Made by a program: the position numbers and the translations under genes
NCBI GenBank assembly: GCA_947498055.1
Contig: CANMJA010000008.1
Coordinates: 84,263 to 148,262 of the forward strand
From: an uncultured Tenacibaculum sp.
GTDB lineage: Bacteria; Bacteroidota; Bacteroidia; Flavobacteriales; Flavobacteriaceae
Reading direction: 5' to 3'
Length of the DNA stretch: 64,000 bases
Shown here: positions 29,558 to 38,154 of the stretch, in pieces
Position numbering within the stretch: the stretch's first letter is position 1
Layout of the letters: each line of letters opens with the position of its first letter
The notes under the pieces: model-generated
Database searches by the model: none
Told to the model about the DNA's origin: nothing
Seen by the model: only the letters and a program-made list of their open reading frames with translations

Positions 29558-29917
29558 TTAATTTTTTTGAACTTTTTTACCAAAAATATAAGAAACCAAC
29601 AATAAAACTAGTGCTATTATTGCTCCCATTTGTTCTCCATCTTTAATCATAACATGTGCGAAAAATGCTAGAATAAAATTAAAAAAGAAACCTGCATATG
29701 CCCATTCTTTTAAAGATTTATTATTTAAAAACCATATAGTAATTAATCCTAAAAACTTAGCCACTGCTAAAGGGTATATGATATAAGTAGGAAAACCAAA
29801 ATTTGTAAAAGCTGTTACTATTTCCTCATGCTTAAAAAGATACATTCCTATAGACATTAGCATTAAGGCTGTTAACAGACCTGTTGAAATGTAATAAATT
29901 ATACTGTTTTTTTTCAT
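29558..29917 (-). CDS. DoxX-like membrane protein
   Basis: A 119-aa protein with four membrane helices (ISTGLLTALMLMSIGMYLF; FPTYIIYPLAVAKFLGLITI; EWAYAGFFFNFILAFFAHV; MGAIIALVLLLVSYIFG). The segment FPTYIIYPLAVAKFLG is a DoxX-like signature. First gene of a four-gene operon with redox genes. Its role in quinone or thiol redox is inferred from neighbours. Confidence 0.82.
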   Translation of the reverse strand: MKKNSIIYYISTGLLTALMLMSIGMYLFKHEEIVTAFTNFGFPTYIIYPLAVAKFLGLITIWFLNNKSLKEWAYAGFFFNFILAFFAHVMIKDGEQMGAIIALVLLLVSYIFGKKVQKN

Positions 29918-29940
29918 CTTATTTTATTTTATAGATATTT

Positions 29941-29969
29941 CAAAAGTACAAAATATTTTCCAAGGGAAA
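29941..29969 (-). promoter_or_regulatory. Promoter and operator candidate of the DoxX-MarR operon
   Basis: CAAAAGTA at 29941-29948 is TACTTTTG on the minus strand, a match to TAnnTTTG, 24 bp before the DoxX start. Just upstream, TTTCC-AAG-GGAAA (29957-29969) is an inverted repeat of 5+3+5 where a MarR dimer could bind. Confidence 0.5.
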
Positions 29970-30066
29970 TAAATTAATGAAAATTACTTTTACCCTGTCT
30001 TTATATAAAAATGATGGATCTAATTTTAATTCTGTAAAAAAAGCTAAAAATAAAAAGAGTATTTAA

Positions 30067-30074
30067 TATATTTG
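30067..30074 (+). promoter_or_regulatory. Bacteroidota -7 box for the MarR-GNAT gene
   Basis: TATATTTG matches TAnnTTTG and lies 29 bp before the ATG at 30103. The -33 element is not obvious. Confidence 0.55.
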
Positions 30075-30102
30075 CATAAGCACTTATATAAATACAAATA
30101 TT

Positions 30103-31053
30103 ATGGATCACTTAAAAGGAATTGGTGAAATTGGTATTGGATCTAGATTAAAAAGATTAAGTGATTATATGATGAAAGAAACGCAAATTGTATACGACAC
30201 TTTTAATGTAGATTTCGATCCTTATTTATTTCCTACGCTTCAAATCATAAAACATAAAAAAGAAGTTACTAATACAGAAATAAATCAGCGACTTAAAACT
30301 TCGCAACCTGCAACTACTCAAGCTATCAATAAATTAGAAAAAAAAGGACTTATTATTTTAAAAACACATGCTAATGATAAACGAAAAAAAATAATTTCTT
30401 TATCGGAAAAAGGGAAAGATTTTATTCATAATGTAACTCCTTTATGGAAAAGTATGGAATTTACTATTAAAAAATATACTAGAATTACTTCGGATTCTTT
30501 AATTGGGCACATAAACATCTTAGAAGAAAAATTTAACAAACAAGCTTTTAGTAATGCTATTATAGAGCACTTTAAAATGAATAATACAACACAATTAGAA
30601 ATTGTAAACTTTAACAACGAATATGCTAAAAATTTCTATGCTTTAAACATAGAATGGTTAGAAACGTATTTTTATGTAGAACCTTATGATGAAGAGGTAT
30701 TAAGTAAGCCTCAAAAATATATTATTGATAAAGGTGGACATATATTTTTCGCAAAATTAAATAATGAAATTGTTGGTACCGTTGCTTTAATGCCGTTAGA
30801 TAAAAATGGCACATTTGAACTAACAAAAATGGCAGTTTCTCCTGAGCATAGGGGTCATAAAATTGGGCAACAATTAATTACAAAATGTATTGATTTTTCC
30901 AAAGAAAATGATTTTAAAAACCTTCTATTATACTCCAATACTTTATTAGAAAATGCTATTTACATTTATAGAAAGTATGGTTTTGTTGAGGTTCTGTTAG
31001 AAGAAAACTCACCTTATAAAAGAAGTGATATTAAAATGATTTATAAAGGGTAA
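30103..31053 (+). CDS. MarR-GNAT fusion protein
   Basis: A 316-aa two-domain protein. Residues 1-145 are a MarR-type winged helix (INQRLKTSQPATTQAINKLE, then a wing with NDKRKKIISLSEKG). Residues 160-316 are a GNAT acetyltransferase with the acetyl-CoA loop VSPEHRGHKIGQQLI near residues 245-259 and YRKYGFVEV near the end. Such fusions link regulation to acetylation of a small molecule or protein. It is followed 80 bp later by a PLP-dependent decarboxylase in the same direction, a possible target. Confidence 0.88.
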   Translation: MDHLKGIGEIGIGSRLKRLSDYMMKETQIVYDTFNVDFDPYLFPTLQIIKHKKEVTNTEINQRLKTSQPATTQAINKLEKKGLIILKTHANDKRKKIISLSEKGKDFIHNVTPLWKSMEFTIKKYTRITSDSLIGHINILEEKFNKQAFSNAIIEHFKMNNTTQLEIVNFNNEYAKNFYALNIEWLETYFYVEPYDEEVLSKPQKYIIDKGGHIFFAKLNNEIVGTVALMPLDKNGTFELTKMAVSPEHRGHKIGQQLITKCIDFSKENDFKNLLLYSNTLLENAIYIYRKYGFVEVLLEENSPYKRSDIKMIYKG

Positions 31054-31133
31054 TTTAAAAAAAGGAATTAAGAAGTTATTAAATTTTTAACTCAACTCCT
31101 AAAACTACTAAAATTCTTAACTATTAAAAAACT

Positions 31134-32528
31134 ATGAGTAAACTTCAAAATAAGATGTTTCAAGAAATTGAAAACAAGGAATTATTTAAACAAACACAAC
31201 AATTTTCATTAGATTATTTAGAGAGTATTTTTAACCGTAATGTATATCCTACAGAAGAAGCATTAGCAAACTTATCGAAATTTGATGAAGAGCTTCCTCT
31301 TGATAGTACAGATGCTAAAAATATAATAGAACAATTGCACACCTATGGAAGTCCGGCAACAACCGCTACTCTTGGAGGAAGATATTTTGGTTTTGTTTGT
31401 GGTAGCTCTTTACCAGTAGGGCTTGCAGCAAAAAATATAGGAACCTTCTGGGATCAATCTCCTTCTATGAATGTACTTTCTCCTATTAGCAATAAATTAG
31501 AATCTGTTGTAGAAAAATGGTTTATTGAACTATTTAATTTACCTAAAAATTCTTCTGCTGGTTTTGTAAGTGGTACTTCTATAGCCAATTTATCTGGGTT
31601 AATTGCTGCTAGGTATCGAATTCTTAAGAACAATAATTGGGATATTAATCAAAAAGGATTAATGGGAGCTCCAAAAATAAGAATTGTAACAGGTAAACAA
31701 GCACATTCTACCGTGTTAAAAGCCATAGGAATGTTAGGTTTAGGACACGAAAATATAGAATGGGTAGAGGTAGATAATCAAGGTAGAATTATTCCCGAGT
31801 TACTTCCAAAATTAGACAGTAATACTATTTTAATATTGCAAGCTGGTAATGTAAACAGTGGTGCTTTTGATGATTTTAATAGTATTTGTAAAAAAGCTAA
31901 AGAAGCAAATGCCTGGATACATATAGATGGTGCTTTTGGTTTGTGGGCTGGTGCTGTAAATGAATTAAAACACTTAACCAAAGGAATGGAAAATGCTACT
32001 TCTTGGGCTGTTGACGGACATAAAACATTAAATACACCTTATGATTCTGGAATTATTCTTTGTGCAGATAAAGAAGCCATGATAGCAGCTCTTCAAATGT
32101 CTGGAAGTTATATTATAGAAAGTAAAGAAAGAGATAGCATGTTTTATACACCTGAAATGTCTAGAAGATCTCGTGTTATTGAGTTATGGGCTATTTTAAA
32201 ATATTTAGGTAAAGAAGGAATTGATGAAATGGTTTTAACATTTCATAAAAGAGCTACATTATTTGCCAAAGAAGTAAGTAAAATAGCTGGTTTTTATGTT
32301 GAAAATGATGTTGTTTTTAACCAAGTTATTGTTAGATGTGATACAGATGATTTAACAGAACGAGTTCTAAATAAAATTCAAGAACTTAGAGATTGTTGGT
32401 TAGGTGGTTCTGTATGGCATGGTAAAAAAGTAATGCGAGTTAGTATTTGCTCTTGGGCTACTACAGAGGAAGATATTCATTTAGCTGTAGCATCTTTTCA
32501 AAAAGCTTTAGAATTAGAATCGATGTAA
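31134..32528 (+). CDS. PLP-dependent decarboxylase/aminotransferase-like enzyme
   Basis: A 464-aa protein of the group II decarboxylase fold. The cofactor Lys is in WAVDGHKTLNTPYDSG (near residue 298). The acidic residue that holds the pyridine nitrogen is in AWIHIDGAFGLWAG, and FVSGTSIANLSGLIAARY is the PLP phosphate region. Related enzymes decarboxylate aromatic amino acids or glutamate; the substrate cannot be read from the sequence. It probably shares transcription with the MarR-GNAT gene. Confidence 0.85.
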   Translation: MSKLQNKMFQEIENKELFKQTQQFSLDYLESIFNRNVYPTEEALANLSKFDEELPLDSTDAKNIIEQLHTYGSPATTATLGGRYFGFVCGSSLPVGLAAKNIGTFWDQSPSMNVLSPISNKLESVVEKWFIELFNLPKNSSAGFVSGTSIANLSGLIAARYRILKNNNWDINQKGLMGAPKIRIVTGKQAHSTVLKAIGMLGLGHENIEWVEVDNQGRIIPELLPKLDSNTILILQAGNVNSGAFDDFNSICKKAKEANAWIHIDGAFGLWAGAVNELKHLTKGMENATSWAVDGHKTLNTPYDSGIILCADKEAMIAALQMSGSYIIESKERDSMFYTPEMSRRSRVIELWAILKYLGKEGIDEMVLTFHKRATLFAKEVSKIAGFYVENDVVFNQVIVRCDTDDLTERVLNKIQELRDCWLGGSVWHGKKVMRVSICSWATTEEDIHLAVASFQKALELESM

Positions 32529-32574
32529 TTGTTTATGTATTATAACTTTAGAAGTCAGTAATTGCTTTGGTAAC

Positions 32575-32589
32575 TGAGCGGAGTCGAAG
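32575..32589. repeat. Half-unit of the TGAGCGGAGTCGAA repeat
   Basis: TGAGCGGAGTCGAAG, identical over 14 bases to the right ends of the 104-bp units at 8.5 kb. Located in the convergent gap between the PLP enzyme and the esterase-like gene. Confidence 0.65.
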
Positions 32590-32657
32590 TCATTATTTGG
32601 TTTTCACCCGAAAATGATACCAATAAAATAATCTAACTCTTCTATTTCCTTCATTAT

Positions 32658-35138
32658 TTATTTTTCTTTACAATTAAATTCTCCATCAAAAATTTTAGAT
32701 TCAACATCTTTTCCTAACCAATAATCATCTTTTTTTTTATACATATATCCTTTTTTTATTTTTCTAATTGGTTTTTCGATAACAACAATGTTTTCTGTTT
32801 CTATATCTTGCGACACTATTGATGTTGACATATAACTTGTTCCTATTAATTTACTAGTGTCTTTAGTATAATGATTAGTTTTATTATTAACTTCTAATAA
32901 GTTAAAAAAATAAGTCCCATCTACTTTCTTATATGTCTGAATAATTTTGTGTGTTGTTTTAGAATCATATTTTACTCTTTTGCGCGAACCTTTTTCTCTA
33001 ACTATACAATGTTCATATTTTAACACAGCAAAAGTTTCTCTATCTATATAAATAATTCCATATGATTTTTCAGGTGCAGGGTACCCAAACCCAGTAGAGT
33101 AAGATCCAGGGGAATTATTAACAAAACGTACCTTATAAACCTGCCTTCCATCATAACTTACTACCCCATCTTTATATACATCGTATAAATTTGTCCTATA
33201 TAATACATTTGTTTTACTCAAAATAATATCACGATTTAAAGACACCCAAAGATTTCCAACACCCGACCATTCCGCTTTACTAAAATTATTTGTTGTATTA
33301 GTTAAATGTTGTATCTCTGAATAAAACTTACTATAAGCATTACTAGAACCATTAATCCCTTTTTTATTGTAAGTATTTACTAAAGCTTGTTCGTTAAATG
33401 TTAATTTCCCTTCTGGACTATAGATTTGATTTTTAACTAATAAAGTCTGATTATACGGATTTTGAACATAATTATTTTTGATGCTTTCCCGTGCTTTCTT
33501 AACAATTTCAGAAGCAGTTAGTTTTTCCGTTTTTCCAGTAATAACAACTTCATCTAAAGTATTTAAATTCTTAGTAGGCTTTAAAAAAACAGTATACCTA
33601 GTACTCACATTACTAATTTTAACAGAATCAGTATCATATCCTACACTAGAAAAAAAGATAAAATCATCTTTACTTTTACTTCTATCTATTAAATAAGTGC
33701 CCCTTGCATTTGATACAACACTCTTATTACTATTTCGATAATAGACATCCGAATACCCTATTGGTTCTTTAGTTTCAGCATCGAGTATTTTACCTTTTAC
33801 GATTTGTTGAGCCTTATTTAGCTTTTTATTATTGAATGTGTTAGATAAATATTCTATATAAATAGGTGGGTACATTTTTGGTATGTAATAAATACCATCA
33901 AAAATAGTTTGCCAATTTGCCAACAATGGTAAATACCCTAAAACAGATGCATAAAACTCTTTATCTGTATATTGATTTAAATCTATTAGTGTCTTATTTA
34001 TTTTTTGGTTTTGCAATTTCTTTTCAATACTATTTTTTGGAGCTGCAACTATTTTAAAATTCTTGTCATGTGTACCTTTGTATTCTCCTTCAAAAGAAGT
34101 AAAAGCAATACTATACAATTTATTTTTATATTTATCTTTTAAAATCTTTCCCATAGGTATTGACAACTTCAATTCCTTTATTTGATTAATCAAATCTGGC
34201 AATTTTGTATCATTATGTTTTATAGCTTCTTCTTCTAATTTATGCTGTTTTTTAATGTAGTCTTCTGTTTTGGGTGTATAAGAGAATCCTGAAAGATTAT
34301 TAGCAAAGTGATAACTTGCTCCCCAAGCAATAAATTTTTCATTTGGAAACTGATTTTTTAAAAAAATAAAGTTCTCAGCCATTTGCTTATCTCTTGGGTT
34401 TTGGATGACAATCTTTTTTCCTGATTGGTAATCAAAAGATAACTTTAAATCTGCTAGTGTACTTATAAATGCTTGCGCTATTACTTGCTCTTCTAAATTT
34501 TTATTTGAAATAGCTCTTAACTTTTGAGAAATACGGTCAAAAGAAACTAAAAGCTTCTCAAATTCTTTCGGTTTATGAATATACTCTTCAAAATCTTTGA
34601 AAATTAAAACTTTGTCTAGCTTTTCAAAGATATTATCTTTAATTATTATTGAATGTTTTGAAAGAATATTTTTAAGATCTTCCAAATAAAAATTCTCAAA
34701 AAGATGAGATTCCTGTGAATCAAACCCCAATAGTTTAATTTCAGGATTTTCCTCTACATAATTTAACAACTCTTGAAAAGCTTTTGTACTAGACCACATC
34801 GGAAAAATACTTTGATGATAGATATTAATCTTTTCTTTTTGTGTACTAAATAATTGATGAGCTTTAAAATTATCATACAAACCTGACTCAAAAACAATAA
34901 TATTGAAGTTATGGTTTTTGTGTAATTCCTTAATAATTTTTACTTTTTCGTCAAATACTGCACCATCTCCATGAGTTTGTTCCCCTAATAATATTATTTC
35001 ACTTTCTAAAATATTATTGTTAGATAAACTTATTTGTGAATGAGAAATATTTACTTTAAAAAAGCAAAAAATCGACAATAGAAATAACTGACTATTTATC
35101 AGTCTTTTGCATTTAAATAAAATATCTATTGAAATCAT
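32658..35138 (-). CDS. Exported erythromycin-esterase-like / carboxypeptidase-regulatory fusion
   Basis: An 826-aa protein with a hydrophobic N-terminal export segment (residues about 12-34, ending NISHSQ). Residues about 40-400 resemble the erythromycin esterase/EreA fold: ILLGEQTHGDGAVFDEKV, then NIIVFESGLYDN, GFDSQESHLF and FIAWGASYHFANN, with the Glu and His residues expected for the active site. Residues about 448-530 form a CarboxypepD_reg-like beta domain (GKILDAETKEPIGYSDVYYR, then SARGTYL-like). The last 290 residues look like the DUF5686-type outer-membrane-associated domain. Usually those parts are encoded separately. It may act on an ester or cell-envelope substrate. Resistance to macrolides is not shown. 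Confidence 0.68.
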   Translation of the reverse strand: MISIDILFKCKRLINSQLFLLSIFCFFKVNISHSQISLSNNNILESEIILLGEQTHGDGAVFDEKVKIIKELHKNHNFNIIVFESGLYDNFKAHQLFSTQKEKINIYHQSIFPMWSSTKAFQELLNYVEENPEIKLLGFDSQESHLFENFYLEDLKNILSKHSIIIKDNIFEKLDKVLIFKDFEEYIHKPKEFEKLLVSFDRISQKLRAISNKNLEEQVIAQAFISTLADLKLSFDYQSGKKIVIQNPRDKQMAENFIFLKNQFPNEKFIAWGASYHFANNLSGFSYTPKTEDYIKKQHKLEEEAIKHNDTKLPDLINQIKELKLSIPMGKILKDKYKNKLYSIAFTSFEGEYKGTHDKNFKIVAAPKNSIEKKLQNQKINKTLIDLNQYTDKEFYASVLGYLPLLANWQTIFDGIYYIPKMYPPIYIEYLSNTFNNKKLNKAQQIVKGKILDAETKEPIGYSDVYYRNSNKSVVSNARGTYLIDRSKSKDDFIFFSSVGYDTDSVKISNVSTRYTVFLKPTKNLNTLDEVVITGKTEKLTASEIVKKARESIKNNYVQNPYNQTLLVKNQIYSPEGKLTFNEQALVNTYNKKGINGSSNAYSKFYSEIQHLTNTTNNFSKAEWSGVGNLWVSLNRDIILSKTNVLYRTNLYDVYKDGVVSYDGRQVYKVRFVNNSPGSYSTGFGYPAPEKSYGIIYIDRETFAVLKYEHCIVREKGSRKRVKYDSKTTHKIIQTYKKVDGTYFFNLLEVNNKTNHYTKDTSKLIGTSYMSTSIVSQDIETENIVVIEKPIRKIKKGYMYKKKDDYWLGKDVESKIFDGEFNCKEK

Positions 35139-35266
35139 AAATTGGATAGTAAAAACATTTGGTTAAAAAAAGTAAAGAAAAGAATGGTGATTTTAATATT
35201 ATTCTGAATATTGATTTTCTTCTCATTGTTTTCTATAAAAATAGAATTTTATATGTAAAAATCCGA

Positions 35267-35281
35267 ACCCGTTGCGCATTT
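35267..35281. mobile_element. Possible IS982 terminal sequence
   Basis: ACCCGTTGCGCATTT is GC-richer than its surroundings and begins with ACCC as IS982-family ends often do. It lies 135 bp before the transposase stump. No matching inverted partner was found beyond 35691, as expected for a truncated copy. Weak. Confidence 0.3.
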
Positions 35282-35415
35282 AGTTTAAAAAAACAAAAAC
35301 ACACATAACACTATTAAAATCAATAAATTAAAACAACCACTCTATAATTCATATGTACAACTTTTAAGCAAATTACGGTAAAATACTCGAAATTTTAAAA
35401 GGATTAGATTCTAAA

Positions 35416-35691
35416 ATGAATTATCTAAATCAAATACGTAAACCTAAGATTCGAAATAAAGAGCTTATAGCATTAGATTTAACTTCAGAGCATATGGAAT
35501 TAAATACTGATTGTCAATTATTTAGAGCTAAACCATCAAATTCATCTAGTAAAATAGATAGAAGTGTTTACAATAGAAGAAAAAGAAGATTCTTTTCTTT
35601 TAGAAAATTACTTCGTAAGGTAATAGTTGTTAAACTCAATCAATATCAAGATTGTTATATTGTTGACAGTGGTATTCTATTAATTTCATAA
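35416..35691 (+). pseudogene. IS982-family transposase, N-terminal stump
   Basis: A 91-codon frame whose content matches the first third of IS982 transposases: RKPKIRNKELIALDLTSEHM, then KIDRSVYNRRKRRFFSFRK and YQDCYIVDSG, where the normal protein would continue with the first catalytic Asp region and about 200 more residues. The frame ends soon after IVDSGILLIS. The element is dead. Confidence 0.72.
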
Positions 35692-35767
35692 ATTACAATA
35701 CGAAAAATTAACTAAGAAAACTAGTAGATAAGCATCTAATTTGAATTAGCAATGAACAATTATCAAT

Positions 35768-35812
35768 GATAACTGATAACTGATAACTGATAACTGATAA
35801 CTGATAACTGAT
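35768..35812. repeat. GATAACT heptamer tandem array
   Basis: GATAACT is repeated about 6.4 times without interruption (45 bp). It lies between the IS982 stump and the EamA promoter. Imperfect forms of the same motif family occur at 46170, 47488 and 47540. Confidence 0.9.
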
Positions 35813-35851
35813 ATTATTAAAATAAAACATCTTTAAAACAGTCATTATCCC

Positions 35852-35859
35852 TAATTTTG
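35852..35859 (+). promoter_or_regulatory. Bacteroidota -7 box for the EamA gene
   Basis: TAATTTTG matches TAnnTTTG and lies 29 bp before the ATG at 35888, the same spacing as for the MarR-GNAT gene. TTATCCC precedes it; no clear -33 box. Confidence 0.58.
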
Positions 35860-35887
35860 CAGCTTTTAAATTTAAAACTAGTTTAGT

Positions 35888-36790
35888 ATGTGGATGTATT
35901 TAGGCTTACTTTCTGCTTTGTTTTTAGGATTGCATAATTTATGTAAAAAACATGCTGTTCAAAATAACGAAGTGTATCCTGTACTTTTAGGTACATTAAT
36001 TGCCGGACTTTTAACTTTACTTCCTTTTTATATTGGTTCTAAATTTTTTCCTGAGCAAACACAACAAATAGGTTTTTTAATTGAGGATATTCCAATACAA
36101 AAACATGGTTTTATATTTATAAAATCGATGATTATGTGTTCTTCTTGGATTTTAGCGTATCAAGCTTTAAAGCATTTACCTATTACTATTGTAACTCCAA
36201 TACGATCAGCCGGACCTTTTTTTACTTTTATTGGTGCTATATTTTTATATCAAGAGAGACCTCAATTTTGGCAATGGATTGGTTTTTTCTTAATTATTTT
36301 TTCGGTGTATTTATATTCTAGAATTGGAAAGAAAGAAGGAATCGTTTTTAAACGTAATAAATGGATTTATGCCATAATTGGAGCTACATTCTTAGGTGCT
36401 TCTAGTGGTTTGTATGATAAGTTTTTAATTCAAAAACTAACCTTAAATCCGCAAACATTACAATTTTGGTTTTGCTTTTATTGTATTGTTATCTTATTAA
36501 TTGTATTAAGCATTATATGGTTTCCAAAGATTGAAAAAAGAAAAGCATTTGTTTGGAGATGGTCTATACCTGCGGTAGGTATATTATTACAAACCGCCGA
36601 TTATTTTTACTTTAAAGCACTACAAGATTCTGAGGCATTAATTATGCTATTATCGGCTATCAAAAGAAGTCAGTTGATAATTGCAGTAGTAATTGGTGGT
36701 ATTCTTTTTAAAGAGAAAAATAAACGTAAGAAGTTAATTCCTTTAGCTGGTATTATGATTGGGGTTGCATTGATTTTATATTCCGTTTAA
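35888..36790 (+). CDS. EamA/DMT-family transporter
   Basis: A 300-aa protein with ten predicted membrane helices in two repeats. The helix 4-5 region YQALKHLPITIVTPIRSAGP and the second repeat ALQDSEALIMLLSAIKRSQL are typical of the EamA family. The substrate (a metabolite or amino acid to be exported) cannot be told. Monocistronic, with its own promoter just after the heptamer array. Confidence 0.9.
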   Translation: MWMYLGLLSALFLGLHNLCKKHAVQNNEVYPVLLGTLIAGLLTLLPFYIGSKFFPEQTQQIGFLIEDIPIQKHGFIFIKSMIMCSSWILAYQALKHLPITIVTPIRSAGPFFTFIGAIFLYQERPQFWQWIGFFLIIFSVYLYSRIGKKEGIVFKRNKWIYAIIGATFLGASSGLYDKFLIQKLTLNPQTLQFWFCFYCIVILLIVLSIIWFPKIEKRKAFVWRWSIPAVGILLQTADYFYFKALQDSEALIMLLSAIKRSQLIIAVVIGGILFKEKNKRKKLIPLAGIMIGVALILYSV

Positions 36791-37059
36791 TATATTATAA
36801 GTTTATAAAACTTATGCATACTATTTTCTTTCTCTTAGTCTAAAAAATCATTCCAGATGTAACATTTTAGTTTTAAAACAGTTCATTAGTAATTGAATGT
36901 GAATAGAATTAAGCTTATTAAATATTCCTTTTATTTCTTTCAAATTAATATTCAATCTAGCTCATAAAAAAAGAAGCCGCCCCCCCAGACAACTCCCTTT
37001 TCAGTAATGAAACTTTATAGATTTGACGAAAAGAATTATGAAACTTACAAAAGTAAACA

Positions 37060-37077
37060 GGGGAAAATCCCCTTTTT
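37060..37077 (+). terminator. Terminator-like hairpin far from any stop codon
   Basis: GGGGA-AAA-TCCCC followed by TTTTT. It lies 270 bp beyond the EamA stop. It could end the EamA transcript or an unannotated small RNA that includes the C-rich segment. Confidence 0.45.
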
Positions 37078-37246
37078 AAAAGACAATTATACCATTTATA
37101 ACAACTATACTGTTTTTAAAATAAATAACTCAGAGTAGAAATTAGTTCATCAAGCATTTTAAGGAATCCATGTTTTATCTGTGTCTAGTAATGCCGTAGT
37201 ATTTTTTGAATTTTTAGCATCCGTCTTGATTTTTGTTTTCTTGTAC

Positions 37247-37261
37247 TGAGCGATAGTCGAA
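37247..37261. repeat. Degenerate TGAGCG...GTCGAA half-unit
   Basis: TGAGCGATAGTCGAA, a divergent form of the repeat end at 8675-8688 with one extra base. Confidence 0.45.
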
Positions 37262-37482
37262 GTATTTACATCAAGGCAAAAGAAGATAGAAGTTATTCAC
37301 CTTAAGTACCTAAAAACAAATAAATAATAAAGATTCTCGATATAAATTTTCTTCGTTTCTCTTCGAAAACTCACTCGAACTAACATTCTTCCTATATTAA
37401 TAAAAACCTTAAAAACACCGTGTTAATTTATTCCAATCTTCACCTCTATATTAATCTAAGAATATTTACTATAACATTCATC

Positions 37483-38151
37483 TCATTTTTGTATAAATTC
37501 AAATGAATTAAAAATTAAATCAACTTCTTTAAGTGTTTTTTTATCTATTTCCTTTCTATGAGTATAAACCAAGGTATATAATTTTTCATTATGATAATAA
37601 TAATGCATTAAGTGAATTTGATCTTTTGAAGGTGAATCTGCATTATTTTTATCATTAAAAATCATTAGCTCATTTACATAATGAGTATCACTTATTTTTT
37701 TAATAGTCCCTTTCACATAGTCTGTCTGTTTTATTCTCTTTTTTCTCTTCTTTATAAATTTGGAAAGTTTTTTATCTTTAAAAGCTTCAATAGAAAGATT
37801 AAATTGATTTTCAGCAAAACTTGTTAAATACGTTGAGTCTTTCAAGTATTCAAGAAATTCTTCTTCTATTTTTTCTTTATCATGCTCATATGGAATTATT
37901 CTGGCATCAATGTAACCGCCTTTTTTATCTTTCCTACCAGGGATTATGAATACTTTCTCTATTTCTTCTTTTTTTGCTAATCTTAAAACGACATCTTTTT
38001 CAAAAAAGTTAGTTTCAAAACTATTCCATTTTTTAGGATACTTTATTTTAAACTCTTTATGATTAAAAAAGAGTATTTCTTTTTCCTTATTATTCTGTGC
38101 TATTAAACAATTCACAAAGAAAAATAAAGGAATTATATTTCTAATTCCCAT
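37483..38151 (-). CDS. Exported protein at the end of the AAA+ locus, unknown
   Basis: A 222-aa protein with a signal peptide (IRNIIPLFFFVNCLIAQ). The mature part is charged with KVFIIPGRKDKKGGYIDARI and LMHYYYHNEKLYTLVYTHRK and ends in a short helix. It may be a PsbP/DUF1795-like small domain, but I am not certain. 3 bp separates it from the 565-aa gene, so it belongs to the operon. Confidence 0.5.
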   Translation of the reverse strand: MGIRNIIPLFFFVNCLIAQNNKEKEILFFNHKEFKIKYPKKWNSFETNFFEKDVVLRLAKKEEIEKVFIIPGRKDKKGGYIDARIIPYEHDKEKIEEEFLEYLKDSTYLTSFAENQFNLSIEAFKDKKLSKFIKKRKKRIKQTDYVKGTIKKISDTHYVNELMIFNDKNNADSPSKDQIHLMHYYYHNEKLYTLVYTHRKEIDKKTLKEVDLIFNSFEFIQK

Positions 38152-38154
38152 ATT

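Larger units (their letters stand above)
36791..37482. other. 692-bp gene-free region
   Basis: No ORF with coding character. It holds a C7 run at 36980-36986 unusual for this AT-rich sequence, a terminator-like hairpin at 37060-37077, a solo repeat end at 37247-37261 and a second copy of the CTCGATA...ACTCGAACTAACAT intergenic repeat (about 37333-37386). The two flanking genes converge here. Confidence 0.6.

Noticed and set aside
35416..35691. Independent 91-aa hypothetical gene
   Set aside because: The content equals the N-terminal third of an IS982 transposase and stops abruptly, so it is a fragment.
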